DNA from: JAGTVG01 sp963699805
GTDB taxonomy: Bacteria > Bacteroidota > Bacteroidia > Cytophagales > Cyclobacteriaceae
Reading direction: 5' to 3'
Assembly (NCBI GenBank): GCA_963699805.1
Contig: CAVOVH010000008.1
Location: 372,001 to 436,000 of the forward strand
DNA length: 64,000 nucleotides
Of the stretch, positions 53,566 to 63,222 are shown piece after piece. The position numbers and the translations under genes were made by a program. Below the pieces are notes generated by a model. The model did no database searches and was not told the DNA's origin. It saw only the letters and a list, made by a program, of their open reading frames with translations. Position 1 is the first letter of the stretch; each line of letters starts with the position of its first letter.

Positions 53566-54609
53566 TTATTTAAGCTCGGGTCTTTGTCCATGGCAATCTT
53601 CGCAGGACACAAAATGAATATTATTCGGGCTGCCGGGATTCGAGTAGGTCGTATTCATGGTCTCTACATCCAGCCCACAATTTGAAATGGCAGGATGACA
53701 TGTTTTACATAAATTCTTCGGATTATTGGAATGAGGTTCATGGCAGGACTGACAATTTAGTCCCTGATGAACTCCCGTAGGCGTCCGGTCATCATCCGTA
53801 TCAACCTGATGAAAGGCACCAGGTGCATGGCATTGAATACATAGGGCTTGGGATGGATCATTCGAAACGGGGATCAGTTCGTTATCATTATACATGGCTG
53901 GCCTGGGCAGATAATCCGCCCGGAGGAACATCTGATCAGAACGTAAAAACAACCCAAAAGCTGGATTTCTATCCAAAATTTCCTGAACAGACATCGTGTA
54001 TTTCAATAACTGGTAGGGTTCATTCTGGGCATGTACCTGGTGACAGGTCATGCATGGGATTACGGGATCATTCCCTTTTTCAGGTTCTTTCAACTCCCAG
54101 GGGCCTTGTTTTGAGACAGGAGTCACCAGATCATAGATATTCCCTTCATAAAACATCCCATGGCATCTGAAACAGTCCCAGTACAACCTTTCGATTGAAT
54201 TATGCACCGGATTCAGGAAGATATCTGAATAGGTGGATGAATGACGTCCTGATTCCCATTTCATATATTCAGACTGATGACAACCTTTGCATCGTACCAT
54301 TGCCTCAAGGATCTGATCTTCATTCATGCGGATTTCATCAGTCCATTTTTTATCGGCAAGGTGTGTTAATACCATATTTGCCTTTTCCTTCAGACTGTGG
54401 AACCCATTCCCCAATGCGGTACCGTGACAATCAAAACAGCGCACATCCCGATGGGCAGCCTGTTGCCACGAAGATACCGAGGGAGTGATCTCATGACAAC
54501 TGGAACAGGTCTTTTCCGGGTCAGCATGATTCCAATAGGCATAAAATCCAAAGAAGGATAAGATCAGAATTGTAATTGGAATTACCAGAAAAATAAAAAA
54601 CCCTTTCAT
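53566..54609 (-). CDS. Nine-haem c-type cytochrome (NapC/NrfH-like N-terminus)
   Basis: A 347-residue multihaem cytochrome with nine CxxCH motifs: CSSCH, CFDCH, CKGCH, CFRCH, CMTCH, CIQCH, CQSCH, CKTCH, CEDCH. The N-terminus is a single transmembrane anchor (about 5-27) followed quickly by the first CSSCH, as in NapC/NrfH quinol dehydrogenases. The other haems spread through a periplasmic domain. It begins three bases after the GMC oxidoreductase stop, so it is likely that enzyme's electron-transfer partner. Confidence 0.9.
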   Translation of the reverse strand: MKGFFIFLVIPITILILSFFGFYAYWNHADPEKTCSSCHEITPSVSSWQQAAHRDVRCFDCHGTALGNGFHSLKEKANMVLTHLADKKWTDEIRMNEDQILEAMVRCKGCHQSEYMKWESGRHSSTYSDIFLNPVHNSIERLYWDCFRCHGMFYEGNIYDLVTPVSKQGPWELKEPEKGNDPVIPCMTCHQVHAQNEPYQLLKYTMSVQEILDRNPAFGLFLRSDQMFLRADYLPRPAMYNDNELIPVSNDPSQALCIQCHAPGAFHQVDTDDDRTPTGVHQGLNCQSCHEPHSNNPKNLCKTCHPAISNCGLDVETMNTTYSNPGSPNNIHFVSCEDCHGQRPELK

Positions 54610-54612
54610 ACC

Positions 54613-56275
54613 TTATGATTTTAGACCCGTCCCTTTCCAAAGATTCACGATATGATCCCCAACCCAATAGCCTATCGCCATAATAGTGAGTACGGGATTA
54701 AATCCACCCCCTGTAACAAAAACACTTCCATCTGCAACGAAGAGGTTGTCAATTTCATGTACCTGACCGTACTTATTTACCACAGAAGTTTTTTTATCAT
54801 TTCCCATCCTAAGTGTTCCCATCTGATGCTGCCCACCACTGGGACCACCGCGTCCCCCGATTGATTGCCATGTTTTAATGGCACCTGCTTCAATCAGGAT
54901 CTCCTCTGCCTTGGCTGAAAGAAACTTACAATGCTCATAATCCAGCGGATGTCTTTCGCCCGACAATGCCGGAACAGGCATTCCCCAATAATCCTTAACC
55001 ACCGGATCAAGTTGGATACGCGGAATCATAAACTGGCATTTCCTGAATAGGCCCAACCACCTGGCTGTTTCGGAGATACGTATACCGTTGAAAGTCCTTG
55101 TGTTCCTTGCCCCATCTTCTTGCTCCCTGCGGACGGATACCGGTATATAAATAGGGTAATCGGTTAAACTCATTTGCCAATAATCCGCCACCAATGATGC
55201 CCTGGTTGTGATGGTTGTAATCACATACTGCAATACTGGCTCCAGGACCTATATAATCCAGGATATCATAATCAAAAAGTCCGAAAGCACCGGTATAGGC
55301 ATGCCCTTGTAAATTCCGTCCCACCCAATCATAATTGTTACCCGCACCTTGTGGAAAAAGTTTTGATTTTGAATTTAATAATAACCGGGCGGATTCAATG
55401 GCCGAGGCGGAAACCACTACGAGATCGGCCGCGACTTCCACCCCATTTCCATTTGAATCAAAATACCTGATCCCCCTGGCTTTGCCATGGTCATCAATCA
55501 CAATTTCAGTTACCATGCAATTCGTTTCAAGATCGCAGTTCCCGGTTTTGATCGCCTCTGGAATGGCGGTATTCTGAGTCCCGTTCTTCCCATCGACCGG
55601 ACAGGCAAATCCGCAACAGGTCCGGTTGCGAATGCAGGCAGCCCGTCCATTATAAGGAACCGAATTCCGGAGCATAGGAATAGGAAATGGATGTAATCCC
55701 AGCCGTGTGGCAGCACCCTTCAATACATTCGCCTCCCGGTTATATTCAAAAGGGGGCATGGGATGCGGCTTTTTCCTGGCAGATGCGAATGGATTCTGTG
55801 CATCATCCCCTGAAACACCAATTTCCCACTCCGCCATTTCGTAATACGGCTCAAGATCTTCATAGGAAACGGGCCAATCATCCAGGGTGGACCCATTCAC
55901 GGTTCCATAGGTGGACCGCATTTTAAAATCTTCCGGCATGAACCGCCAGGCCATGGCTCCATAACTTACGGTTCCTGAACCAACACAAGCGGCTATATGA
56001 TTATAATCCCACCCATCTGTAGGTCCGATTTTTTCACGGGTCCCGTCCTTTCTGACAATTACCCTCGGGTGTTTATCCCCATCCGGGCCAAAAGCCGTTC
56101 CCAGCACCCAGGTCCGTTGTGAGATCAATTCATCATTAATATGTTCATCATAAATTGGCCAGTCGCCTCTTTCCAGGAGAAGTACAGTCATCCCCTGTAC
56201 AGCCAGTTGTTTCGCCACCACACCTCCACCTGCTCCGGCTCCAACTACAATCGCATTGTATTTCTTATCAGCCAT
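54613..56275 (-). CDS. GMC-type FAD oxidoreductase (gluconate/sorbitol dehydrogenase-like), frameshifted
   Basis: A flavoprotein dehydrogenase of about 553 residues. The N-terminal FAD motif is AIVVGAGAGGGVVAKQLA, with GSGTVSYGAMAWRFMPEDF further on. The C-terminal signature is GGQHQMGTLRMGNDKKTSVV with DNLFVADGSVFVTGGGFNPV. The frame breaks near 55015-55022: EMPVYDS should lead directly to RIQLDPVVKDYWG, but one extra base puts a stop at 55007. The 1663-base span is a multiple of three plus one, fitting a single insertion. The start MADKKYNAIVV overlaps the upstream subunit-3 gene by eight bases. Sequence error or a recent loss; the rest is well kept. Confidence 0.88.
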
Positions 56276-56825
56276 TGTTATCCCCTTTCCCATAACGGTT
56301 CTGACCGGCAACCTGCGGGTAACCAATGCCTAACAGACGATAACTCACATAATCCTTGTTCCCTCCATGTCGGGGAGCTCCATAAAAACCCTGCATGGTG
56401 TGACTGATCACCATATTGAAAAATACAGCCGGAGGGAGGGATGGCCAGTTTTTTAGTTTTTCATGATTTGATTCCATCATTTCCAAAAATTCAATCTGTT
56501 GATCTGATGCAAGAAATTCGAAATCAGTCCCCTTTATGTTCATGCAATCCAGTTGTAAGGCAGCCAGGCCTTCGCGGTAATTTTGCTGAGATTTCTTAAA
56601 GGGCCCCATCACCTGCTTATCGATGTAAAAGATCACACCGGCATCTGTGGCCCCAGGCACATCATCGGCTGGAATGATACATTCGCAGATGGCTATCAGG
56701 CAATTCGCCTCCTTCTCCGTAAAAAAACGGAAGGGTGCAGGTTCATAATAGCAAGCTGGCAATAAAAGGGTTCCTCCAATCGTCAAGCCGGTACTTTTTA
56801 AAAAATTTCTTCTGCTGCTTTTCAT
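56268..56825 (-). CDS. Gluconate 2-dehydrogenase subunit 3-like Tat protein
   Basis: A 185-residue protein with a Tat signal (SSRRNFLK then a hydrophobic stretch and LLLPAC lipobox-like end). The mature region (FFTEKEANCLIAICECIIPA, GVIFYIDKQVM, PQVAGQ) matches the small subunit of membrane-bound gluconate 2-dehydrogenases. It escorts or stabilises the FAD subunit encoded next. It is the first gene of the three-gene module and its stop overlaps the GMC start. Confidence 0.9.
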   Translation of the reverse strand: MKSSRRNFLKSTGLTIGGTLLLPACYYEPAPFRFFTEKEANCLIAICECIIPADDVPGATDAGVIFYIDKQVMGPFKKSQQNYREGLAALQLDCMNIKGTDFEFLASDQQIEFLEMMESNHEKLKNWPSLPPAVFFNMVISHTMQGFYGAPRHGGNKDYVSYRLLGIGYPQVAGQNRYGKGDNNG

Positions 56826-56988
56826 GTTTAAAAATTGAGGTCAACATAAGTGCGAAAAAACTGCAGTTGATATGTACTAAAAAATCAAACTGATCAATCC
56901 TATTGATTTATATAAGGCACAATACAAATATGTAATAATTAATTTGATTTTATAACATGAACCAGGGAATTGGACTGCTTCTTTAATC

Positions 56989-57025
56989 AGACCTAGTCGT
57001 ACTTCGACTTAGGTCTTAGTACGAG
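56989..57025 (-). terminator. Inverted repeats with alternative stems downstream of bacterioferritin-like gene
   Basis: AGACCTAGTCG at 56989-56999 can pair with CGACTTAGGTCT at 57005-57016 (one bulge), and CGTACT at 56998-57003 can pair with AGTACG at 57018-57023. The two stems share bases and exclude each other. It starts 12 bases after the minus-strand gene's stop, so it is probably its terminator, though the U tract is weak. Confidence 0.45.
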
Positions 57026-57036
57026 TAAAATCATTT

Positions 57037-57534
57037 CTACCCTACCGGTCCGCCTCCAGATACAGTTTTGCTTCTTTCAATCGATTGTAGGGCCAGGTAG
57101 TTATCTCCATATTTTTCCATATTTTCCACTTCGACATCAAACTGATCATAGTGGACTTCTTCTTCCCCAACCAAACTTTCAAAAAGTTGTTTGGAAATGG
57201 CATCATTATTCCTCGAGCATTCGTTGGCCCAAACGTTATATTCCTGGGCGCTTCCTTCCTCCATTTTCCGGCCCTTTTCCAGCATTTTTTTAACATCATG
57301 GATCTTTTCCACCCCTTCGGCAGGTTTCATCTCTACATCACCCTTCAGAAAAAGGATCCTTTCTGATAATTTCTCAATATGAATCATTTCCTGGATGGCC
57401 GTCTTTTTGAATAATCCAGCCAGTAAGTCATACCCTTTGTCATCACAATGAAAATGAAAATACATATACTGGTGAATGGCTGAAAGTTCGTCGGCTACTG
57501 CTTTGTTCAGAAGTTCAATGCTTTTTTCGTGCAT
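57037..57534 (-). CDS. Bacterioferritin-like ferritin
   Basis: A four-helix ferritin of 165 residues. Di-iron ligands appear as NKAVADELSAIHQY (Glu), IQEMIHIEKLSERILFLKG (ExxH), and LVGEEEVHYDQF (second ExxH). The IQEMIH methionine aligns with the haem-binding Met52 of bacterioferritin (DEMKH), so a haem-bridged dimer is possible. It would store iron or detoxify peroxide. The C-terminus is Gly-rich (SGGGPVG). Confidence 0.88.
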   Translation of the reverse strand: MHEKSIELLNKAVADELSAIHQYMYFHFHCDDKGYDLLAGLFKKTAIQEMIHIEKLSERILFLKGDVEMKPAEGVEKIHDVKKMLEKGRKMEEGSAQEYNVWANECSRNNDAISKQLFESLVGEEEVHYDQFDVEVENMEKYGDNYLALQSIERSKTVSGGGPVG

Positions 57535-57772
57535 GGTATTTAATAATTTAATGTTATTTTATAAGATTAAATTTATCAAGAAAAGCGCTATTTTACCTTA
57601 TCTTCTCAGGTATTTTTAGAAATGCCCTCCGAATAATGTTTTTCCCTATATCAAGAAAATGACTCCATTTTATAACATCCTGTAATCAATGTGCCAGACT
57701 TTCTTTTCCTGTTGTAGTATGTAATTGCATCCATACATTGAGGGTATTCTAATAAAAATAATCCTGTTTTGA

Positions 57773-59512
57773 TCAAATTGGTTGCTCAATCCAGTTTTTC
57801 ACTTCTTCCAGGGTCGGATTCTGTACTTCATTGAGCTTCATTTTTTTACGTGTCACGCAAACATCATTGAATAGTTTATTCGGATTGGCAGACTTCAATT
57901 GGTCAATCGTCTGTATCCCGATCTGAACTAAAAGTGGAATCAATTCCCGCCGGACACCCAGGTCAATAAAATCCTGATCTGTAGCCATGGCAGGTTTTTT
58001 TTCGGGTTTCATCTGGGGGAAAAAGATGACATCCTGGATCGATGGCTGGTTTGTCATGATCATGGCCAGGCGGTCAATACCTACTCCAAGGCCCGCGGTG
58101 GGAGGCATACCGTATTCCAGTGCACGCAGAAAATCCTCATCGAGCACCATGGCTTCTTCATCACCCCTTTTGCCTAATTCCAACTGTTCTTCAAATCGTT
58201 TTCGTTGATCAAGGGGGTCATTGAGTTCTGAAAAAGCATTGCAGAGCTCCTTCCCGTTGCATATGGCCTCAAATCGTTCCACAAGTCCGGGCTTTGAACG
58301 ATGTTTTTTTGCAAGCGGAGACATTTCAATGGGATAGTCCATAATAAAAGTGGGCTGGATGAGATGAGGTTCGCACTGTTCTCCAAAGATCGAATCAATT
58401 AATTTCCCTTTCCCCATGGTGGGATCGATTTCAACCTTAAATTTCTGAGCAGTTTTCTTCAATTCCTCCTCATCCATGCTGGAAATATCTATGCCTGTAT
58501 AATGTTCAATTGCTTCAAACATGGTATATCTTTTCCAGGGCCTCTGAAAGTCGATGATATTTCCCCCAACCTTCACCTGGGTGGTGCCATGAAGATCAAG
58601 TGCTACTTTTTCAATCATTTCTTCCACCAATTCCATCATCCAGATATAATCCTTATACGCTACATAGAGTTCGACCATGGTGAATTCAGGATTATGGAAA
58701 CGGGACATCCCTTCATTCCGAAAATCCTTGGAAAACTCATAAACCCCGTCATATCCTCCTACGATCAGCCTTTTCAGATACAATTCATTGGCAATGCGCA
58801 GGAATAGTTTCATATCCAGCTTGTTGTGATGGGTGGTAAATGGTTTAGCTGCCGCTCCCCCGTAAAGAGGTTGTAATACGGGTGTCTCGACCTCCAGATA
58901 ACCATGATCATTCAGATAACTTCGCATAGAATTTATCAAGTATGTACGTTTCTTGAATGTTTCGCGTACCTCTGGATTTACAATTAGATCAACATAGCGT
59001 TGACGATAACGCATTTCATGATCCGTAAATGCGTCCCAGGTTTTAACATTGCCTTCTACATCCACTTTTTCTTTTACGATCGGCAGGGGTTTCAGGGATT
59101 TTGACAGTAGGACCAAGTCCTGAACATGAATCGAAACTTCTCCTGTCTGCGTAGTAAAGACAAATCCTTTTATTCCTACGATATCACCAATGCTTAATAG
59201 TTTCTTGAAAACAGTATTATAAAGGGTTTTATCCTCTCCAGGACAAAGATCGTCACGCCGAACATAGATCTGGATCTTATCAGTAGAATCCTGGATTTCT
59301 GCAAAGGAGGCGGATCCCATGATCCTGCGGCTCATCAACCGGCCGGCAATGGATATATTTTTGTAATCCATTTTCCTTTTTTCATAATTTTGATGAATAT
59401 CTGCGGTCGTTACATTGATCTCGAATGTTTCAGCAGGATAAGGTAAAATCCCCAATTTGATCAATTCTTCCCTATCCTGACGTCTTTGTATTTCCTGTTC
59501 ACTCAGATGCAT
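57773..59512 (-). CDS. lysS: Lysyl-tRNA synthetase, class II, with C-terminal extension
   Basis: Charges tRNA-Lys. The 579-residue protein has an N-terminal OB-fold (ISIAGRLMSRRIMGSASFAE), class II motif 2 FRNEGMSRFHNPEFTMVE and motif 3 GLGVGIDRLAMI. The C-terminal 70 residues past the catalytic core (TDQDFIDLGVRRELIPLLVQ onward) form a helical helix-hairpin-helix-like extension seen in Bacteroidota LysS. Total length is longer than the 500 residues typical of proteobacteria but normal for this phylum. A TATTTTTG box at 59539-59532 lies about 20 bases upstream of the start. Confidence 0.96.
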   Translation of the reverse strand: MHLSEQEIQRRQDREELIKLGILPYPAETFEINVTTADIHQNYEKRKMDYKNISIAGRLMSRRIMGSASFAEIQDSTDKIQIYVRRDDLCPGEDKTLYNTVFKKLLSIGDIVGIKGFVFTTQTGEVSIHVQDLVLLSKSLKPLPIVKEKVDVEGNVKTWDAFTDHEMRYRQRYVDLIVNPEVRETFKKRTYLINSMRSYLNDHGYLEVETPVLQPLYGGAAAKPFTTHHNKLDMKLFLRIANELYLKRLIVGGYDGVYEFSKDFRNEGMSRFHNPEFTMVELYVAYKDYIWMMELVEEMIEKVALDLHGTTQVKVGGNIIDFQRPWKRYTMFEAIEHYTGIDISSMDEEELKKTAQKFKVEIDPTMGKGKLIDSIFGEQCEPHLIQPTFIMDYPIEMSPLAKKHRSKPGLVERFEAICNGKELCNAFSELNDPLDQRKRFEEQLELGKRGDEEAMVLDEDFLRALEYGMPPTAGLGVGIDRLAMIMTNQPSIQDVIFFPQMKPEKKPAMATDQDFIDLGVRRELIPLLVQIGIQTIDQLKSANPNKLFNDVCVTRKKMKLNEVQNPTLEEVKNWIEQPI

Positions 59513-59531
59513 TGATATAAAATTTTGACTG

Positions 59532-59539
59532 CAAAAATA
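59532..59539 (-). promoter_or_regulatory. Possible -7 element for lysS
   Basis: On the minus strand TATTTTTG (59539-59532) matches TAnnTTTG and lies 20 bases upstream of the lysS ATG. A TTG occurs further upstream but at 25 bases rather than 19-21. Confidence 0.35.
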
Positions 59540-59802
59540 GATATAAATGATGTTTTATAGAAATCAAGGGGTGCTAATAAAAAAAATCCATTAAGATACT
59601 TCGTGGAGAGCTCAGGATGGAAAGTGCTACCTATTAGAATGATCTATATAAGTTGTCCCTATTCTATCCCGGATATCTCTTCCTGAAATTCAATGTGAAG
59701 ACTTTAAATGTTTCCGAGTTTATCTTCAGAATCCTTTTACAGTAACTTTTTAATAATAAGAAATGAATCTATAAAATCATCCAGATCAGATCTTTTTATG
59801 AT
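59540..59802. other. Gap between lysS and binding-protein gene
   Basis: About 260 bases with no gene, clear terminator or repeat recognised. Confidence 0.5.
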
Positions 59803-60990
59803 TCATGGATGCAGGATCACCGGATGACCTTTGATCATCCTGACCATAAAAACCGGGGAAATTCTATTGCCATACTCATCAAATTCGATTGGGCCCGTTA
59901 CTCCATCCTGATATTTCATTTCTTTCAAGGCATCACGTATTTTTTCCCGGTCCACCCCCACCATCCGGATGGCTTCCAGGATCAGATTGGTCCCGTCAAA
60001 AGCATACGAAGCGGCAGGATTTGGCATATGACCATATTTTTCTATGAATTTATTTTTAAAATCTTGCCCACGAGTGGTATAGCAAAATCTGGATCCAATG
60101 AAGATCCCTCCTTCACTCCCCGAAGAAAATCCGGCGCCAATCCTTCCGTCAACCGTCATGGACAGCATGCCAAAAACCTGTATTTCCGGAAATGATTTTT
60201 TAATGTCGTCAAGGAGAGACCTGGCCAAATCGAATGATCCGGCAATAATAAGTGCTTCCACATCGGCATTTAAATTGGATAAAATGGCTTCCGATCCTGA
60301 CAATGAATATGCCTTGATATCGTTCAATTCGAAGCCATTTTTTTCCGTCATCCTTTTGAAGGTTTCGGCGGCCATTCGATGATCGTAAACGTCTTCATAG
60401 ACCAGGATTACATGGTGTAAATCTTGTTCACGATATATTTCATCGATCAATGCCTGGGCCTGTTGCTTGTCACTGGGTACGATCCGGAAGAACCAGGGAA
60501 CAAAAGCCTGTGAGAGGGTTTCATCGGTAGCCCTGGTAGCCAATTGTACTATATGTGATTTGGTGGCAACCTGTTCTGCCAGATGAGCGTTTCTTCCATC
60601 CAGCGCGGTCATGATAGCCACTACTTCATCTTCATAAACAAATTTTACAGATTCTTTGGACCCGGCTCCCCACAATCCATCAGCGGTTCTGGTGATCAAT
60701 TTGAAGATGGTACCCTGGTACCCTCCAGACTGATTTGCCAGGGACACGGCCAGTTCAGCTCCTTGCAGCGCCGCCAGCGCCAGGGGATCCAGATCAGGTG
60801 AGTCAGGCAATAATAAACCAATTTTAACTTCCGCAATTTTTTTCCCCGAATTCTCCTTCTTTGAATACCCAGACTCAGCCCCATGCATGCCTGATGCAGT
60901 AGGAGCTTTTTTATTGACCATCCCACCAAATATCATGGACAGGATTATCATGATGATATAGAAAGGGAAGGTCCTATATAACATAATCAA
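59803..60990 (-). CDS. LivK-like type I periplasmic binding protein
   Basis: A 395-residue exported protein with a hydrophobic N-terminal segment (about 8-24) and a two-lobed periplasmic binding fold of the branched-chain amino acid class. KIGLLLPDSPDLDPLALAAL opens lobe 1, with GLWGAGSKESVKFVYEDEVV further on, and AASYAFDGTNLILEAIRMVG in lobe 2. It shares layout and the GLWGA(S/G) segment with the other binding protein in this operon, so the two are paralogues. No ABC permease or ATPase is nearby. It begins three bases after the DAHP synthase stop; a later start is possible. Confidence 0.85.
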   Translation of the reverse strand: MIMLYRTFPFYIIMIILSMIFGGMVNKKAPTASGMHGAESGYSKKENSGKKIAEVKIGLLLPDSPDLDPLALAALQGAELAVSLANQSGGYQGTIFKLITRTADGLWGAGSKESVKFVYEDEVVAIMTALDGRNAHLAEQVATKSHIVQLATRATDETLSQAFVPWFFRIVPSDKQQAQALIDEIYREQDLHHVILVYEDVYDHRMAAETFKRMTEKNGFELNDIKAYSLSGSEAILSNLNADVEALIIAGSFDLARSLLDDIKKSFPEIQVFGMLSMTVDGRIGAGFSSGSEGGIFIGSRFCYTTRGQDFKNKFIEKYGHMPNPAASYAFDGTNLILEAIRMVGVDREKIRDALKEMKYQDGVTGPIEFDEYGNRISPVFMVRMIKGHPVILHP

Positions 60991-60993
60991 TGA

Positions 60994-61878
60994 TTAAGTT
61001 AAGGAAGTTTCCGAGACAATTAAACTTCTTCCCATCACGTTGGCTAGAACCTGGAGTTCTTCCATTAGGATTCCGAACGCTTCAATAGTCAGGGATTGGG
61101 GCCCATCACATAACGCACTCGTTGGATCAAAATGTACTTCGATCAATAAACCATCCGCTCCAACGGCCATGGCCGCTTTGGCCAGATGAGGGACCATCCA
61201 GGCATGACCGGTTCCATGACTCGGGTCAACAATCACAGGCAAATGAGTAAGGCGCTTCAGCATGGGAACTGCATTCAGATCCATTGTATTCCGGTAGGAA
61301 GTTTCAAAAGACCTGATTCCACGTTCACACAACATCACTTCCTCATTGCCTCCGTCCAGAATATATTCCGAGGCCAGCAATAATTCATCAAGGGTGGCAT
61401 TCATTCCCCTTTTTAACAAAACAGGTTTACGGCATTGTCCTGCTTCTTTCAATAAAGGAAAATTCTGCATATTCCGCGATCCGATCTGAAGGATATCAGC
61501 ATATTTGCAGACCATTTCCACCTGCCGGGTATCCATCACTTCAGTAATCACGGGAATTCCAAATTCCAGTTTTGCTTTTTGGAGCAATTTTAATCCTTCT
61601 TCCTCTAATCCCTGGAAACTATAGGGCGAGGAACGGGGCTTGAAGGCTCCTCCCCTCAAAATATTGGCTCCTTTTTCCTGAACTGCCCTGGCTGTTGTCA
61701 ATAATTGTTTTTCATTTTCAACGGCGCAAGGCCCTGCCATCATCACAAATCCCTTTCCACCTATTTTGATGCCCCCGATATTGAGTACGGTTCCTTCGGG
61801 TCGGATATGCCTACCGGCTTTTTTGTAGGAACTGCTTTCCAGATAGCCCCCCTCTATATTACAACTCAGGTTTTCCAT
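60994..61878 (-). CDS. aroF: 3-deoxy-7-phosphoheptulonate synthase (AroF/Bacillus-Thermotoga type)
   Basis: Condenses phosphoenolpyruvate and erythrose 4-phosphate, first step of aromatic amino-acid synthesis. The 294-residue TIM barrel has FVMMAGPCAVENEKQL, LRGGAFKPRSSPYSFQGL, ILQIGSRNMQNFPLLKEAG, the metal/substrate segment VIVDPSHGTGHAWMV, and DGLLIEVHFDPTSALCDGPQ. These are diagnostic of the short AroF/KdsA-like DAHP synthases without a chorismate mutase domain. The N-terminal 30 residues are a short extension. It is sandwiched between two binding-protein genes in a tight operon (four-base spacings), an unusual context for a shikimate enzyme. Confidence 0.9.
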   Translation of the reverse strand: MENLSCNIEGGYLESSSYKKAGRHIRPEGTVLNIGGIKIGGKGFVMMAGPCAVENEKQLLTTARAVQEKGANILRGGAFKPRSSPYSFQGLEEEGLKLLQKAKLEFGIPVITEVMDTRQVEMVCKYADILQIGSRNMQNFPLLKEAGQCRKPVLLKRGMNATLDELLLASEYILDGGNEEVMLCERGIRSFETSYRNTMDLNAVPMLKRLTHLPVIVDPSHGTGHAWMVPHLAKAAMAVGADGLLIEVHFDPTSALCDGPQSLTIEAFGILMEELQVLANVMGRSLIVSETSLT

Positions 61879-61881
61879 TTC

Positions 61882-63216
61882 TCAATTTTTTTCTGAAATA
61901 CTACGTGGGTCGGATTGTAACTTTTCAGATTTAAATTTTGGTTTGGGATAAAATTTGAAATCCCCCTTTTCAATTTTCACCAGCCAGATTTCTCCTACAT
62001 CATTCCATGAAGGATCAATTTCCAATTTCCCTGTTACACCCTCATATCCCTGATAGGTTTCCAGATCCAGGAGTAGATCTCTTATTTTTGCACGGTTCAA
62101 ACCTGCCTTTTTGATGGATTCTATCACCAGATTGGTGCCATCATAGGCATGTGCTGCGAAAACATCCGGTTCCATCTTGTATTTTTTCACATAATTGTCA
62201 TAAAACCTTTTGTATATTGGATTATTCATGTCGGGGAGATACTGGCAGGTAGTTACGATCCCTTCGGCATTCTCTTTGCCGGCATATTCAATGAATTTTG
62301 GATTCACGACCCTATCACATGCAAAAACTGGATGCTCCATCCCCATTTCACGCATTTTCTTAACGATCATTCCCAATTCTTTCGGATTTCCCCAAAGGGC
62401 TATTGCGTCTGCTGAAGATTTTTTAATATTTTCCAACTGGCTTGTAAAATCGGTATCTCCATCTTCAAAACGAAGTTCGAACAATACAGGTCTTCCCATT
62501 CTTTCAGAGGCGTCCTTGAATTCACCCGTTCCCACACGTCCATATCGATTATTAACACGCAAAACAGCCGCTCTTTTAAAATCCTTTTCCTGATACATGT
62601 AGGTGGTCAATGCGTAACTGCTTTGCCTGTCATCGCTGATCACCCTAAGAACCCAGGGAATATTGGTTTCCGTCAGGGTGGGATCCGGGTCCCCGACATT
62701 CACCACCGGGATCTCCAGTTTGAGGGCCACCCGTATCGCTACATGGGTAACGATATCATCGATTGAACCGATGATTGCCCAGACTCCCTCGTCATCCATC
62801 TTGACCACTTCATTGGCAGAAGCTCCCCAAAGTCCAACATCGTTATGAGGCATGATCACATAGGGAAGTCCCTTATACCCCCCTTTTACATTGGCCTCAT
62901 CGATAGCAAGCTGGGTACCCTGTACCATCTGTATCCCATAATCAACGATTGGCGACCCTTCTAATGGGCCCAGAAAGCCGATCCGGACCTCTGTAAGACC
63001 TTTGGGTTCAGGCTTTTCACGATTAGGGCCCCGATATGGCTGAGAAGGATATGTAAAAAACTGTTTATAGGGTTCCTGAAAATGGGAGAACGGCAATAAT
63101 TCATCAGGCGTTTTTCCATAATTTTCCTTGTTCTTTTCCTGTGCCTGAAGATCAGTCAGATTAATAACCAATAACCCGATTAAAAATAAAAATAAATTAG
63201 TAAAGTTTAGCCTCAT
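61882..63216 (-). CDS. LivK-like type I periplasmic binding protein, long form
   Basis: A 444-residue exported protein with signal peptide ending in LQAQ. After a 55-residue N-terminal stretch the fold is a type I periplasmic binding protein: VRIGFLGPLEGSPIVDYG, GLWGASANEVVKMDDEGVWA, FDGTNLVIESIKK-like AHAYDGTNLVIESIKKAG near the C-terminus. It is paralogous to the 395-residue protein downstream. It lies in one transcription unit with RidA-like and DAHP synthase genes and has no transporter partners beside it. Confidence 0.85.
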   Translation of the reverse strand: MRLNFTNLFLFLIGLLVINLTDLQAQEKNKENYGKTPDELLPFSHFQEPYKQFFTYPSQPYRGPNREKPEPKGLTEVRIGFLGPLEGSPIVDYGIQMVQGTQLAIDEANVKGGYKGLPYVIMPHNDVGLWGASANEVVKMDDEGVWAIIGSIDDIVTHVAIRVALKLEIPVVNVGDPDPTLTETNIPWVLRVISDDRQSSYALTTYMYQEKDFKRAAVLRVNNRYGRVGTGEFKDASERMGRPVLFELRFEDGDTDFTSQLENIKKSSADAIALWGNPKELGMIVKKMREMGMEHPVFACDRVVNPKFIEYAGKENAEGIVTTCQYLPDMNNPIYKRFYDNYVKKYKMEPDVFAAHAYDGTNLVIESIKKAGLNRAKIRDLLLDLETYQGYEGVTGKLEIDPSWNDVGEIWLVKIEKGDFKFYPKPKFKSEKLQSDPRSISEKN

Positions 63217-63222
63217 AAAGAA

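Noticed and set aside
57773..58000. C-terminal extension of LysS as a novel fusion
   Set aside because: The length (about 575-580) and helical tail are usual for Bacteroidota LysS.
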